Below, in pieces: positions 11,201 to 23,601 of a stretch of 64,000 bases of DNA. The notes below the pieces were generated by a model. It was not told where the DNA came from. It ran no database searches and saw nothing but the letters and a program-made list of their open reading frames with translations. The DNA is from Hydractinia symbiolongicarpus (Eukaryota > Cnidaria > Hydrozoa > Anthoathecata > Hydractiniidae), in NCBI RefSeq assembly GCF_029227915.1, contig NC_079889.1, positions 868,001-932,000 on the forward strand. Direction: 5' to 3'. Position 1 is the stretch's first letter, and each line of letters opens with the position of its first letter. The translations under genes and the position numbers were made by a program.

Positions 11201-14200
11201 GAGAAAACTTCCATTTCCAAACTGCAATGAGAAAAACAACTCTACATGCATGCTTTCTTTTTGTTTTGATTTTAAAAATGCAAACAATTATAAGGATAAT
11301 GATACTGGAAAAAGTGTCGATCTCTGAAGGTCATTTTTATGATATGTCTATCCACACAGCATAGAAATACCCTAATTCTCATGACTTTTTGAGCCTTTAA
11401 TCATATTGTTATAAAACACATGCGTATCGTTGCTGTGTCCAGAAACACAGATGTATATTAAAAAAAATTAACACTTGTTTCCAACACGTTCGGAACTTAA
11501 AATTTCTTTCTAAATTCACGGACAATCTAAAATCTGGTTTCTAGCCCTTTCTCCCCCCCATGTCAAGCATCATGACTTATCGCTAGACTGTATCTGGCTT
11601 GAATTTAACGCAATGTTATATTTTATCAATTCAAGACAAAACAACATATACCTAATAAGTTCATTTGGTAAACTTTCTATTTTCTCAATAAGTTCCTCAA
11701 ATCTTCCAAACACTCTCAGCTCCTCACATGCAACTGATAACCATAACGGGTTACTCGAACCTTCCTTAGCTAGAAGTTTGTCCAACTGCTCCTCATCAAG
11801 TCGTTTGTTGTACACACTAAGAAAGTTGTTCACGATTTCCTGAAAAATTTTTTAAACGGAATGTTACACATTGTCAAGAGAAACATATTTTGGGAAAAAA
11901 ATATTACTGCTTTATTAATAATGGTGACAATTCTGTTTTATGCTCACACTAAGGGGGACCCTGAAAAAGTAACTTTTTTGGTTACTCAGACTAAATTTAA
12001 TGCCCTCACTGAAAACCAGTAGGACTTCTCTTAACTGGGTCCCCAGGTATGAAACTCTTGCGCAACAGGAACAATTTTTTTGGTCCTATTAACCAAAAAC
12101 TTTGCTATAGTAGAATTTCAATGCAATGACACCAACAAAAGGAGAAAGTTTGAATTTAAATTCATTGTACACATTTAAAACAAATGATAATGCCTTTTCG
12201 CTATGTTTGTGTGTTAATTGCATGTAGTACATTGACAGTATGTCCCCAGTTGTCAGGAAAAGAAAATGAACTTTCAAAACTCTTAACAAGTGGGTATTTC
12301 CACCACATTTGTTGACCTTGCGCTTACAAGAAAACACAGTTAATTGGGACATTTTCAAAGTGGGATAACTTTTCTCGGTTCCTTGGTATCCTACTTAACA
12401 CAAATATAGGCTGTAAAACAAGACCATTAGCATTACCCTAATTTAAAATAGCTAACATATAATTGATAAAACTAGCTAACAAATGTTCTATATTAAAACT
12501 AGCTAACAAATTCTAACGCGTTGTCTCACCTTGCGAGAATCAGTATCCAATGCACCACACAAAATCTCACTTGGTTGAGGTTTGCACATTTTAAACATAT
12601 GATGACTTTCTGTGTTTTCTATCGTGGAAACAACAACACGGACATTGGAAGAAAGTTTATCTGGTAACCAACGTCTTAAGTATTGTTGTTTATCTTCATC
12701 AAACTAAGATAGAAAAGCAAAATAGATTGTTTTGGTACACTTTCTTGTTATAGCTGTTATAAACATCATGAGAAATGACAATACATCTTTATGTATACTT
12801 AAAATATGCTGTAACCAAAAGGAATAACACAATGCGTTACGTTGGCAGAAAAAAGGATTCAATAAATGATAAAATAAAAATGAAATAACAAGATTTCTAA
12901 GAAGCAATTGTGTCGAAATTATAGGTAAACATTGATATGTATTACAATCTAAATGAATAAATCAAACCTGGTTGACACCGTCAATGAATAAAACTATTGG
13001 TTTTGTATTCGGATTTGATAACAAACTGTTGCTGAGTTGTATCAATGTCTCCAAATCATTGGCAGTATCTTTCATATCTGGTTTAACTTCTTTAGTAAGA
13101 CGTTGCAGGAAAAAAGCAAGATCAGTTGATCCAGGAGTAGCACCAACAAAATGAAAAAATACTCTCCATTTCACCTTCTCACTATACACAAAATATAAGT
13201 TAACATGAGCGCAAACAACAACAACAAGCTGTCAACAACAACAACAACTACAACAACAACAACTACAACAACAACATAAATTCTTCTAGTAAAAATTTCC
13301 TACTTTGAATGGGTAGATCGTAATATATCACTTGCACATTTCGCCATGACAGCAGATTTTCCAGCCCCTCCATTTCCAACAAGAAGCAAGGACGATACTG
13401 CGCTACTTGAATGAATGTAAGATTTGATCTATAATGACAAAAACATCAGGATTCTCCTATCAGATAACACAGATTTAACAAGTTTAGAGTATTGTATATG
13501 ATTTTTAAATCAAGGTGTAATGCTTAAATCAAATCTGGTCACCAAAATATAATACGTAGTTAACAACTATCAAATCAAAGTTTCATGAAATAGAATTGAA
13601 ATTAACAAGTGCTTCCTCAGACATTGCATAAGCTAGACAAACCTACCAAAAACCATGTAGAAAGTAAAAATAGAAGATAAGAAGAAAAGTTTTGGATAAA
13701 ATATGAATTTAATAACAAACAAAACATGGTTCAATATGGTATTAGATATCTCACCTGCTCAGTTAACTTGTCTCTTCCAAGAACACATCGTGACCAATTG
13801 TCAAGAAATGTCTATAAAAATAAAACATTAAAAAAAAACTAAAATAGTCTGGTATAACTTATTCTGTCGTGACTAGTGTTAAAATGCGAAAGAAGATGTA
13901 ATTGTAACGTGACGAAGAACTTCTTTAATGACAGTAGACACATAAAAAATTTTATAAAGACCATAACAAATAATAATTGTTTTTAATTCACATTTTATAA
14001 AACATATAACAATACCTGACAATTTTTTCTCATTCTACATGTTAGAATTCCTATTCGGTTTATAGGTGATTCTTTATTCAGTTTATAGGTGATGTTGTGC
14101 ACAAACATAGAGCTCTGTGCTTTTTAAAACCAATTTTTTTATTTGTGTGAGATAAGTGATTTTGTAAATGCTTTTTCAATTATTTGCAAACATTACCATA

Positions 14201-17200
14201 TTATTAATAATGCAATTTCCACTTAACAAAATAACAAAAAAGTATTACCATTTGGGTTGAGTTTTCTAAAAGCACCATGGACAATTTCCATTTCAGTCAC
14301 TGATAATCCGTATATCCAGCCATATTGCGCAGCTAGGCTATCACTTAAATCACCAAACTTAGGAATCCAACCGGCTCTGTCCCTATTAAAAAAAAGTAAA
14401 ATACTCTATCTCTCTTTTTTTTTACACAGCTTAATTTTAGTTGTTATTTAAAAATCTAATGGTGGATCCCTGTCTTTTGTTGCTACAAAAAACTGAAATG
14501 CTTAAAGAATTCTCTGCAACTTTTCAGCTATAAAATTTTGCTGCAAATACTTATAATACATTGCTTACCCTGTCAAATTTAGAAAAAAGGGAGCAACATT
14601 ATCTTCATAACAGCGGTCTAATTCACTTAAACATATTTTGATGGTTTCTTCTGTTGTAGAATCTTTTGGTACTCCCTATGGCAATAATTTAAGGATAAAT
14701 TCATAAAAACAACTGCAACTTTTCCTTCGAAAAATCTCATGCAACCTTATAGAATGGAATTACCAAAAACATATTCCTAACACTGGCACATAAAATTAAG
14801 AAGATGTATATAAGATACCTTAATGGAATAAATTTTTGTGAGAATTAAATATTACAATTTTGTAAATTTTTGTGCTTTTCCCGAAATGCTAGAATTGCCA
14901 CTGTTGCCAAGCTTTGCCATGAGGAACGTGGGATTGCATGTGCCTACACAAGCGAGAAACGTAAGGCGTGCGATTGTGAACACATGCAAAAGCATATAAA
15001 ATGTACAGCATAAATTCTTTATTTAACTTGCCAATATTATTTTGTAATCTTAATTTTAATCCGAAAAGATAATTTACACACGAAAAATTAATTTAGAACA
15101 GGTTTATTTCTTCGATACTTGTGCTGCTTTCCTCTCTTTTACTACTCTATGTTTTGCCCATATTGGTACGATAAAAAGCGCTAATCTTTCATAATATCCA
15201 AAAAAATATTTTTCCATTTAAAATATAATCAATGTGCACATGTTTTGAAGATGGCAGACATTAGCAAGTGTGACGCAGAACTGTCAATAAATCGGCTATT
15301 ATCCCATTCTGAAAATGAAATAATAGCTTAGTCATTAACTTCTTCCCCAGTTCCACAAAAGGTTTGGCTAGCTGAGCTATTTTGATTTCTTTGTAGAGAC
15401 TTGATAGTTCCTGGGGCAAAGCCCAGAGGCAGACCGAGAAAGACTTGGCAGGAGGTTATAAGGATAGACTTGATACAGAGGAAGTTGAGTTTAGATCTAA
15501 CACAGTCTAGATCAGATTGGAAGAGGGTCATTAATATACCCCGTCCAACCTAGCATGGAAAACGGACGTTAAGCCGAGAATGATGATGATGATGATGATG
15601 AACTTGGTACTCTAAATTTGTTTTTCTAATAATTGCGTTTTTTATTTAGATTAAACAAGAAACATATTTTAGTTTCAAAATTAAAAAAAAACCTTAAATG
15701 GAATAATGCCAACAATATGTTTCGCTTGTAAGTGCAATTATGCAGACTAGTTTTCTCTGTGTCTCATTGTTGTTCACCGCATAACTAGGTTTCAGCTGTA
15801 AATCACAGTTACCAATTAAGTTTATGTAATTTTTTTAGCTGGGTCAGAAGTTGGTGGATTATAGCTGGGATCTACAGGTTGGCTTTAAATAGATTATCGT
15901 TGGTTAATTTCTTCACAATAGAACAAAAGTTGTTATTGTTTTGTTACGTAGGAAATTATAATCGCCAGAATTTTGAAAGTAAAAACCTTACAATTGTTTG
16001 GAGAAAAACAAAACAAGTAAAAGATAAGGGGAATCGTTGACAATAGCTGAATAATATTAAAAAAAAAGGTTGTTTTAGATATTTGCTGACGTCAGTAGTG
16101 CATATGCTAAAAAGAATTTGGCGAAATTCAGTTTATCCGTTGCCTGTAATTTGGAGAGGTTGAAACGCTGATTAAAATAATGTATAGGGTCATATGTATT
16201 TGACGAACGCCTATGGAGATATAAGGGTTTAGAAATTGTGCTGACGTTAGCAAAGAAGACCTGCTAAAATAGAAATTTTTTTTGAAATTTGTATACCTAA
16301 AAATTTTCGGTGCACTGTAATGGCTTCATAAATTTAATATATGATATCGACGTTAAAGTAGTCTTATTGATGTCGCGCCGATGTTAAATCTTCTGATTAA
16401 CATATTAGACATAAGTTTTTCAACTACATCAAAGGAAAATGAACACATCCACTTTGCCTGTTACAGACAGACAGACAGACACATACAGTTAGTGTATTAT
16501 TATAGAAATGATTTTCATGATCCATTATTAGCATTGTCATTATAAGATGCTGTTCAAATTTCAGTAATTTAATTAACATATATTGTTTGTTCCACAAGTA
16601 GTCACAAAGTTTGTTAATGACCCAACTCACACCTTTTTTATATCTGGTTTGAAATTCCTAGCAGTGAACATTGCTGGAACTTGTACTATAATTGTTCCCT
16701 AGGCCAAAACAGCATCCCCTGTACAATGTAAAAAAGGAATTTGGAAAAAAAATTGGGGATAATAATTGTGTTTTAACCTAATAACAGAAATATATTTTCT
16801 TTGCGCCAACTATAGAAAAAAAGATTCATTAGTTGTTAACTTCCTACCCAGGCCCTAAGAATGACAATTCCTCTGATGAATCTGATTGGGACATTGATGT
16901 TGATGAAGGACGATATTCCTTCAACTAATATTCATAATTCAATAGTCATAAACGTCTATGAAAATATGCTTTTTTAGAATATCAGGCTGAATAGGTCTTG
17001 TTTAAAACAACAAAGAAATAAGATTAGAAATTTAGTATTCCCTTTAAAATAAAAAAGGTGTGGGATAAAAACATTAAACATGCAAAATAGAAAATAGAAA
17101 TTGCCTATATATTGCATTAAGGAATGATGGAAATTTGCATAGAATAGGTTAGAGTCATATGCTCTACTATTAAAAACCTGCAATAAAAATGTTACCGTTA

Positions 17201-19706
17201 GAAACAAAATTCAACAAATAAATAATCTCACCCATCTCAAGTCACATTCAACAAGTCGAAGTTTTCTTTGTTCGCACCATAATCGTAAGTCCGGAAAAAC
17301 CTAACAATGTCCAATAAAAGAAGCTAAGCCAAAGTATCAGTCCAAAGAACCAGTGTTTAAGGTAAAGTAAAGGTCAGTAAAGCCATTTTGTTGGTTTAGG
17401 TTGACATTGGATAAACACTGCTACAGGAAAATGCGTGGACAATTGGAACTTAACACGGTAGCTTTTTCACATTTTTTGATTTTGTTGCAGTATATATTTA
17501 CACGGGTTTTTGATTATTTATTTATTTATCTTTTGGTGGGAGGCGGGGGAAGGATTTACATGTTTTTTTACATTTATGGCAAATAATGTACAGGGAAGGC
17601 TAGGGTGACTTTTTATTTATATACATGGTATATATATCATATATACAAACTGTTTTGCTTTTCTTTATACCTTGAAAGAATAGAAATTCATCTCTGAAAA
17701 CCCATCAAACGTTATTAACCCTGAAAATTTTAAACATTTAAGTTCTTTTCCTGCAAAAGTTTCTGAAAAAAAAGTTTAGTTCAAATTACTTATTTTTAAA
17801 ATGTAAATTTAATTTGTTTCAAATTGTGGTTTTGAATTTTTCATGTAAGAATTTGTGCGCAAAGACATAAATCAGTATGCTAAAAGAACTGCCTTTTCTT
17901 AATTTAGAATTACTAAACACAACCATTTTTTACATTTAGTGTAAACGTTTGTGCGTACGGCCATATTTAATACACCAAAAGAGCTACTTTGTTGATTTCC
18001 ATTTAGACTCTTTGTAAGCTATTTTTTTCTTCTTTTTGACATTTTGAATTAACTTATTGTTGTAGAAGGCATATAATATACAATATATGCATATAAAATA
18101 ATGGAATTTTGTAAATTTCTTTTTTACCACTCAATCTTTACATTTTATATAAATTATTTGGGACAGAATGGTATCAAAATACCTGATCTTAGTTGTTTTT
18201 AATTTACAGGCTGTGTCTGTGAAACTTTAAGGGATTAAAACTGATTTTTGTTGTGTTAGATATCATATCTGAATCTTTTTGACATTTTATGTTAATTTTG
18301 CGAGGAATGCCCATATAATGCACAGAAGAAGAAATCGATTTTACAGCTTGCAAGCCTTGTTTTTCTATATTTTGTATAAATTCTTACCGGGGAGGACTCC
18401 GTGCAATATACCGAAATGACTGATTTAAATTTGAAATCGTAGTTTTTTGAAATTTGTGTAAGATTTAACAAAGTGCAAAATGTCAAAAATAGTGAGTGTT
18501 GTTGAATCAGAGGCACTCCCTACTACCATTCTTTTTTTTTACAGTTTGTGAAGCTGTTGTGGGGAAAGAGTGTGTGCAGTATCATCGAAATAACTGACTT
18601 TTGTTGCAAACTGTTTTTCTTTGGCATATTGGATTAAAATATTGTTTTAGAGGGCATGTGCAGTAGATATATGTACCAAAATAATTAAATTCTGCAAACT
18701 TTGATTTTGTCGCTACCTCTCATTTTTTACATTTTGATTAAACTTTTGTTGGAGACCGTCGGTATGCGAAGGACCAAAATAAGAGATTATTTATTTATTT
18801 ATTATTTAGAATTTGTATTTTGTGCTGCAAATTTGGTGCAAAAATTGATATAAAATGAACTTATAGGATTGATTGCTGTTGTTTAACAGGACTTGGCAGG
18901 GTTTGCAATAAACCAACTGATTATAACATATACAATGAGAGATATTTGTGTTTGACATTGATCAGCTTTTTTTGTATGTGACGTTTTGAGTGATTTAAAT
19001 TTTATGGGTGAGATGTATTTTGAAATGCTTTTGTAAACTTCTTTCCGAATAATTTTCGCATTTGTCGGATGGTCAGAGCAATTAATTTTAGTAGATTTAG
19101 ATTGTAAATGTCACATATATACTGCAGTTGTTAAACACCTTTAATTTTTTTGGTCATTTATATAATAATGCAGATGTGAGATGCGCACTGCTGTATTGTT
19201 TGTTTTTTGATGGACGTATATCTGTTACATAAATTAAATGAGAATACAGTGGATTCTTCCACGGGAAACAGCTAGTATACATTAATTTTACATTTATGTT
19301 TTACAAAACATAGAAAACACACCCATTATAAATGAACAAATTATGCAAACTATAGTAATACCTCCTTTACTAGAATTTCTCGTTCTTGTTGAAAATCTTT
19401 AAATGTACTTGATACAAAAATTCGAATGGTTCTCCAGCCTTTGCGGTTTTTTATGGGTTCAACATGAATGGAATTAGTGTCTGATGTTTGCTTTACAGCA
19501 TCCCACATCTGATTAACATTCTTTAATTTCAATTTAGATGCTTTTTCATAAGTAAGAAGTCCATTTGTATACGCCATGTTGTGTTTAAGAGGTCGATCAC
19601 GAAGATGTTGAAGACTACATTCTTTGATGACGGTGGGATGTATACCTTCAACAAATGTGTTGCTAGTGTCAATAGTGGAAGTATTTTTAGAAGAACCACA
19701 ACCCAT
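4597..19706 (-). CDS. Gene A: DUF4062-NACHT-TPR STAND NTPase (TTC41-like), exons 5-7 missing, probably disrupted
   Basis: Exons on the minus strand in coding order: 19362-19706, 17232-17300, 14569-14675, 14249-14382, 13755-13811, 13304-13428, 12968-13181, 12530-12703, 11652-11839, 11059-11221, 10442-10674, 10215-10323, 9775-9903, 8631-8746, 8327-8459, 7355-7504, 7002-7136, 6477-6560, 5259-5417, 4597-4701. The start is the ATG at 19706 giving MGCGSSK, a myristoylation/palmitoylation-type N-terminus; an upstream in-frame ATG exists but lacks this. DUF4062 begins at WRTIRIFVSSTFKD. NACHT shows Walker A GNGGAGKS and Walker B IVLFIDGVNQ. TPR units follow, for example IQAGQYSVALSLLEERL. Compared with genes B and C, the exons homologous to their exons 5-7 (323 bp) are absent from the 437-bp intron at 13812-14248, and exons 14 and 15 are one exon. 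Joining 14249 to 13811 shifts the frame and reaches a TGA after three codons, so as drawn only a DUF4062-type protein of about 221 residues would be made. Every other exon is open and has splice sites. Confidence 0.75.
5187..5247. repeat. (AAC)n microsatellite next to a splice donor of gene A
   Basis: About twenty AAC repeats on the plus strand, read as GTT on the coding strand. It lies within about 11 bases of the donor of the penultimate exon of gene A (exon 5259-5417, donor GTTTGT). Translation of this repeat gives spurious poly-Asn, poly-Val or poly-Leu frames. Confidence 0.95.
6110..6352 (-). repeat. tRNA-derived SINE (family 2), in an intron of gene A
   Basis: The minus strand reads an A-box-like TTGGTAGCCTAGCG followed about 35 bases later by a B-box-like GGTTTAAACCCC, then a body ending in CAAGACTTTTTTTAGC-like sequence. 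A second, diverged copy lies at 43633-43800 in gene C and shares the GGCATGACTC-CTGGGGTTT block and the body. The pol III promoter boxes and the second copy support a SINE. Confidence 0.55.
6715..6950. repeat. 106-bp tandem duplication in an intron of gene A
   Basis: The block beginning TTACCATCTATGATAAGTCG occurs at 6735 and again at 6841 with almost no change, plus a third partial unit. It lies between exons 6477-6560 and 7002-7136 of gene A. Confidence 0.85.
7278..7318. repeat. (AAAC)n microsatellite
   Basis: About nine CAAA repeats in the intron just downstream of the donor of exon 7355-7504 of gene A. Confidence 0.9.
7612..7742 (+). repeat. Short dispersed hairpin repeat (CCCGTGG family), copy 1
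   Basis: It starts CTGGTCGGTGGCCCGTGG, contains the conserved CTCGCTACTTGC block and an ACAGACAGA run, and ends TATTATTATAGA. This order is shared with copies at 9326, 25350 and 38399. It lies in an intron of gene A. Confidence 0.7.
9326..9467 (+). repeat. Short dispersed hairpin repeat (CCCGTGG family), copy 2
   Basis: This copy opens with a 20-base palindrome CCCGTGGAAAAATCCACGGG at 9337-9356, followed by CTCGCTACTTGC, GTGACAGACGGACAGAC and a TATTACAATGTAGAT end. It lies in an intron of gene A. Confidence 0.8.
13205..13277. repeat. Interrupted (AAC)n microsatellite
   Basis: CAACAACAA runs interrupted by GCTGT and by ACT units, in the intron between the Walker A and Walker B exons of gene A. 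Confidence 0.85.
15380..15604 (+). mobile_element. 3' remnant of a non-LTR retrotransposon (LINE)
   Basis: One frame on the plus strand reads KPRGRPRKTWQEVIRID, then a segment ending LTQSRSDWKRVI. This is the C-terminal end typical of CR1/RTE-type reverse-transcriptase proteins. A stop follows, then a short 3' UTR and an (ATG)n tail at about 15584-15602. Only the 3' end is present, as expected from 5'-truncated insertion. It sits in the intron between exons 2 and 3 of gene A, in opposite orientation. Confidence 0.7.
16440..16506 (+). repeat. Tail of a CCCGTGG-family dispersed repeat
   Basis: TTACAGACAGACAGACAGAC followed by a TATTATTATAGA end matches the 3' end of the hairpin repeat family. 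The 5' head is not adjacent. A head-like CCCGTGG-AATCCAC motif lies on the minus strand near 19250-19280. Confidence 0.4.
17590..19280. repeat. Degenerate satellite-like DNA in intron 1 of gene A
   Basis: Blocks of roughly 150-250 bases recur in diverged form. They share motifs such as TGACATTTTG-ATTAA, TTGTTGTAGA-GGCAT and CAAAATAA-AATTTTGTAAA, seen near 18036, 18281, 18625 and 18730. The right edge carries an inverted CCCGTGG-type hairpin, GTGGATTCTTCCACGGG. I see no coding sequence. Boundaries are approximate. Confidence 0.4.
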
Positions 19707-22181
19707 GTTTGTATATACCATGTTGTAAACATGATCTAAAATAGCTTGGATTAGCCATTCTCAAAGTATATATTAACTCTAGAAGTCAAAGTGGCTTTTA
19801 GTAATATTAATTTAGTATAATAGAGAGTATTGTTTACAATTCTTGCAATGTTATTAATGATTAGTAAAAGGTAAGAGCTTTTACTTTGATTACAACATTA
19901 ATAACAAGCAATCAACTTCTGTTAAGAAAGGATCACAAAGCTATTGATATAAAAAATTGGCAATAAAAAACAAAGCTACAGGATCTAAAACTATATGCTT
20001 GTCATTTTTAGATCAATCAGACCAACCAGACTGCAGAAAACTTGTTGATTGAAGATCTTTACTTGTGGAAAACTGGAGCTGGTTATTCCCTATAGATTCT
20101 ACAAATTTTTAGGTGCAGTCGAGCATCACAAAATCAATTAATATTATTGTAGCATCATCAAAGCAAATAACTAAATGTAAAAGACCTTATTGTCCAATAT
20201 GTTACTTTTTTTTCAATTTTCCAAACTTTTTTACTGTCAAACAAAATTGACATAACAAGAGTCAAAAATTAAATAAACAACACATATATAACTTCTCAAA
20301 AGAAAACTGTATATATTCAATGAGAACACTGCCAAAATACATATAAATAATCTTTTATTATTGCTAAGGCCTCGTATTTTGTTATTTGATGTTCTGTTTA
20401 CTTTTTGTTGTTTGAAAACCACTATTAGGATTTTTTCTTTTCCCACAAGGACATATAAAAGCATGCTATAATAGCTTATAATTACCTTGTGCTGAGGGTA
20501 ATTTATTATTCTTAATTTTTTGATTCATAATATAGATAAAAAAAAATTCAACATCACAGTAAAATTAGATCAACGCAGCAAAACATTTCCACTGTAGTTA
20601 AAAGTTTTGAATGAATTTCCACATTTAATAATAAACTTTACAAACTAAACATTAATGAATTCACATATATATTTTTTCTTAGCAAATGATTCTTAGAAAA
20701 TCTATACATTTGCACGACCTAATTAATATTAGATGCCAATTTAACCATTTTAAATAAGTTTCTAATGGTAACCAACAAACATTGTATTTAACAATGCATT
20801 AATAATTGCGGAAATTATCAAATAATTAACTATGTATGACATAGATACTCATTACAAGGTAGAACAATTTGTGTATTCTAGCTACAATCCAAGGAAGCTG
20901 ACATGTTTTCCAAAATGTTTCACATTGTCAATAAAAAACTTAGATATCAACTGTTTATTTTTTGTGTGTTACAATGCATTTTTATCTAGAAAATTTTTAC
21001 AACACACCTTTTCCTTTCACTCTATATAAGGCGGATTTTTAACACCACACTTGGTCTCAAATAGAACATTTAATCTTGGTTCTTATCACACTATCGAAAT
21101 AACAAACAAGAGGCCTGGTGCTTATTATGGCCTGCAGAAGATAGAATAGGATAATAAAAAGATAAACTATATCAATACTTACTCTTGGGTTGATATGTTT
21201 TGATTAATTATATATAGCTATCACGGTAGCATAACACAATTGATAACACATCATCAGAAAAACAGCCGTTTCCATCTGTACCAGTATTTACTTTATACAT
21301 ATAATACTAAAATGTAACAATGATAATAGCTAATTGACTAATTTCAAAATACGGAAGCCCAGATAGCTGAACTCTTTTAATCACGCTTTTGTTTTTTTTA
21401 TTCTTTTGTCAAAACTATGTAAGACACATCATTGCATTGTTAAAGTAATCAAATCACAACTACACTAACAGGACATTTCTTGAATAAAACTATGCCAGAG
21501 CTACAAAAGCACCCGCTAAAACAATGTGTATGAAAAATCGCACTTGTAAGCAAAATTTACAAGTGCAATGTGAATATTTGCAAGTGGGATTCACCCTTAT
21601 TTTTTATTTACCACAACGTTATATGTTATTTAAGCTGTATAAAAATGAATTTCGTAAAATGTATTAACCGTAAGTGCAAAGTTGTGCAAAGTTGAAACAA
21701 CGTTGAACGCGATGATGTGTTGGCAGATTTGCTATATGTTTTTGGCAATAAATATATTTCTAGACATTTTTGATTTCTCTTTCCCCTTTTAAAAAGATTT
21801 TTAAACTTTATTCAACAGTTCTTTCTTTGGTATTTATTGCATCACAAGAACATTCATCCGGAGGCTGTATTAAGGTACAGGACACCTATGGTCTTCTGTC
21901 TTATGTTCGAGTCTCAGTGTAATGCACCAGCCAAGCATAAGAGTGTCAGCATGAAGGAAAGGGGCTGACTTTAATGTTCTCTATACTTTTAAACAAAATC
22001 AATCATGAAGGAATGAATGTTAAGTAATCAGCGTAATAGCCTTTTTTCATCGCTCTATAATATTTTAGAAAAGAGAAAAAGGACTCATAAATTTTTTTAC
22101 AAGTGTGCAGGCGAGTCAGCGGAAATCGCACTTGTCTCAAAGAATGGCCTGCAGTAAACAATCTGGCATTTGATGCTTAAT
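19707..22181. other. Intergenic region upstream of gene A
   Basis: About 2.5 kb between the start codon of gene A and a SINE. It is AT-rich with no supported gene, and it should hold the promoter and 5' UTR of gene A. I see no recognisable core promoter element that I would defend. Confidence 0.4.
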
Positions 22182-23601
22182 GGCGCCGTAGATTAGTGGT
22201 TACAACTCTCGCATGTAGTGTGCTTCCATTCCCCTAGGTGGCAATTCAATATGGGTGAGTGAATGTTACCATAGCCCTGGATTAAACCAAGCCATGTGAG
22301 GGAGATTGGGGAGAAGGTATACACTGTGTGGGCCATTGGATGTTGCAGGGAGTTGTTTTGGTAGAGCACGGACCTTAACTGGCGTAAGTACTTTAAGGTG
22401 AAACAGGGGAAACTATGAAGAAACTGGGGGAAATAGCTTAAAAACGGAGTAAAACGGGCTGAAAACAAGGGTAAACGATTCCGAAACTGGGAAGTCGAGT
22501 GGAAATGATAGGGAAACGAGGAAACGACTGGGAAACAGGAAAAATTCGGGGACCGTAATATTTATGTATATAATTGTTATCATGAAGTCGTAAAACTTGA
22601 AAATAGCTACGTCGTTACAATTATTTCACATTGCTATTACGTTGGATTCATTAGTATTGTTAAAGAATTTTATTTCCTTGGTCCGCGCTATACTTTTAAA
22701 AGTGTAGTGTAAAAGCCTAATAGCTATTGGTATTTTTATTATTATTACCTCATTTTTTAAAGTATGATTGTTGTTACCCGGTAATGATAGATACATGCAA
22801 GTAAAACATTACTCAGAACAATTTCGTCATCAACAATCGTATAAACTTCTGATCAATGTTTTTCTTGAAAACCTTTTATACCCTATAAAAAGAGGGTCAT
22901 ACAAATTTCATGATACACAATATAAAAGTTGCACTTATAGATAATAAATGTAGACATGGAACTAGAGGAGGCTGCACACCTTTTATCAAGATTCAGAATG
23001 ATAGAATGGTAGCTTACATGTTCCGAACAAAATGATGAGCTAACAAAAAAAAAGCTAACATCAAAATGCGTTGTAAATGTTAGAACAGAAAAACTAAATA
23101 TTAATAGTTTGATCAAAGCAACTTGCAATACCATAATAAAGTATTAATGAAAAGCTTTTTAATTTTTTTTGTTTGAACTTGTGGTCCTGAATTTTCACAA
23201 AACTTCTTAGAATTTCATGTAAGTACGGGGCCAGCCAAGGGGACCAGGACGATCGAGAGCAAGAACTGTTCGAAGGTGACTGCCATGATTGATTGATTTT
23301 ATGCAGCATGCTTTCTGGTCATTTCCTATAGTGCTTGTTTCTCATGTTTCCCCTCGTTTCTCCCAGTTTCATTCCGTTTCTCTACGGTTTCCCCGTCGTT
23401 TGTGATCGTTTTCCCCGTTTTTTGTTATGTTTCCCATTATAGTAGTTATATACGCCTTGATTGGGTCTTCATAGCTCAAGATGAGCATTAAATACTCTAG
23501 GACTCCTCATCTAAGCCATGGCCCGCCTGGAAATAATAGACAGGGTATATCCCCTGATATTTGTGAGGCTAGTCATGTAAAATATGCACATCTATATATT
23601 G
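22182..23601 (+). mobile_element. tRNA-derived SINE (family 1), split by an inserted fold-back element
   Basis: The left part, 22182-22380, starts GGCGCCGTAGATTAGTGGTT (A-box-like) and continues through CCATGTGAGGGAGATTGGGG and GTGTGGGCCATT. The right part, 23457-23601, continues with GGGTCTTCATAGCTCAAGAT through AATAGACAGGGTATATC to CATCTATATA. The uninterrupted copy at 53235-53595 contains both parts joined, which shows that 22381-23456 was inserted later. Confidence 0.75.
22381..23456. mobile_element. 1.08-kb fold-back / non-autonomous DNA element inserted in the SINE
   Basis: The ends are GGCGTA and TACGCC, a 6-bp inverted repeat. Next to them the left arm has many GAAACNGGGGAAAC-type repeats and the right arm has their reverse complement (GTTTCCCC repeats). 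Flanking hexamers TTAACT and TTGATT may be a decayed target duplication. There is no transposase frame inside. It is identified mainly by comparison with the intact SINE copy near 53.4 kb. Confidence 0.6.

Noticed and set aside
22193-22468. Minus-strand open frame of 91 codons
   Set aside because: It overlaps the SINE and the border of the fold-back insertion, so it is a chance frame in repeats.
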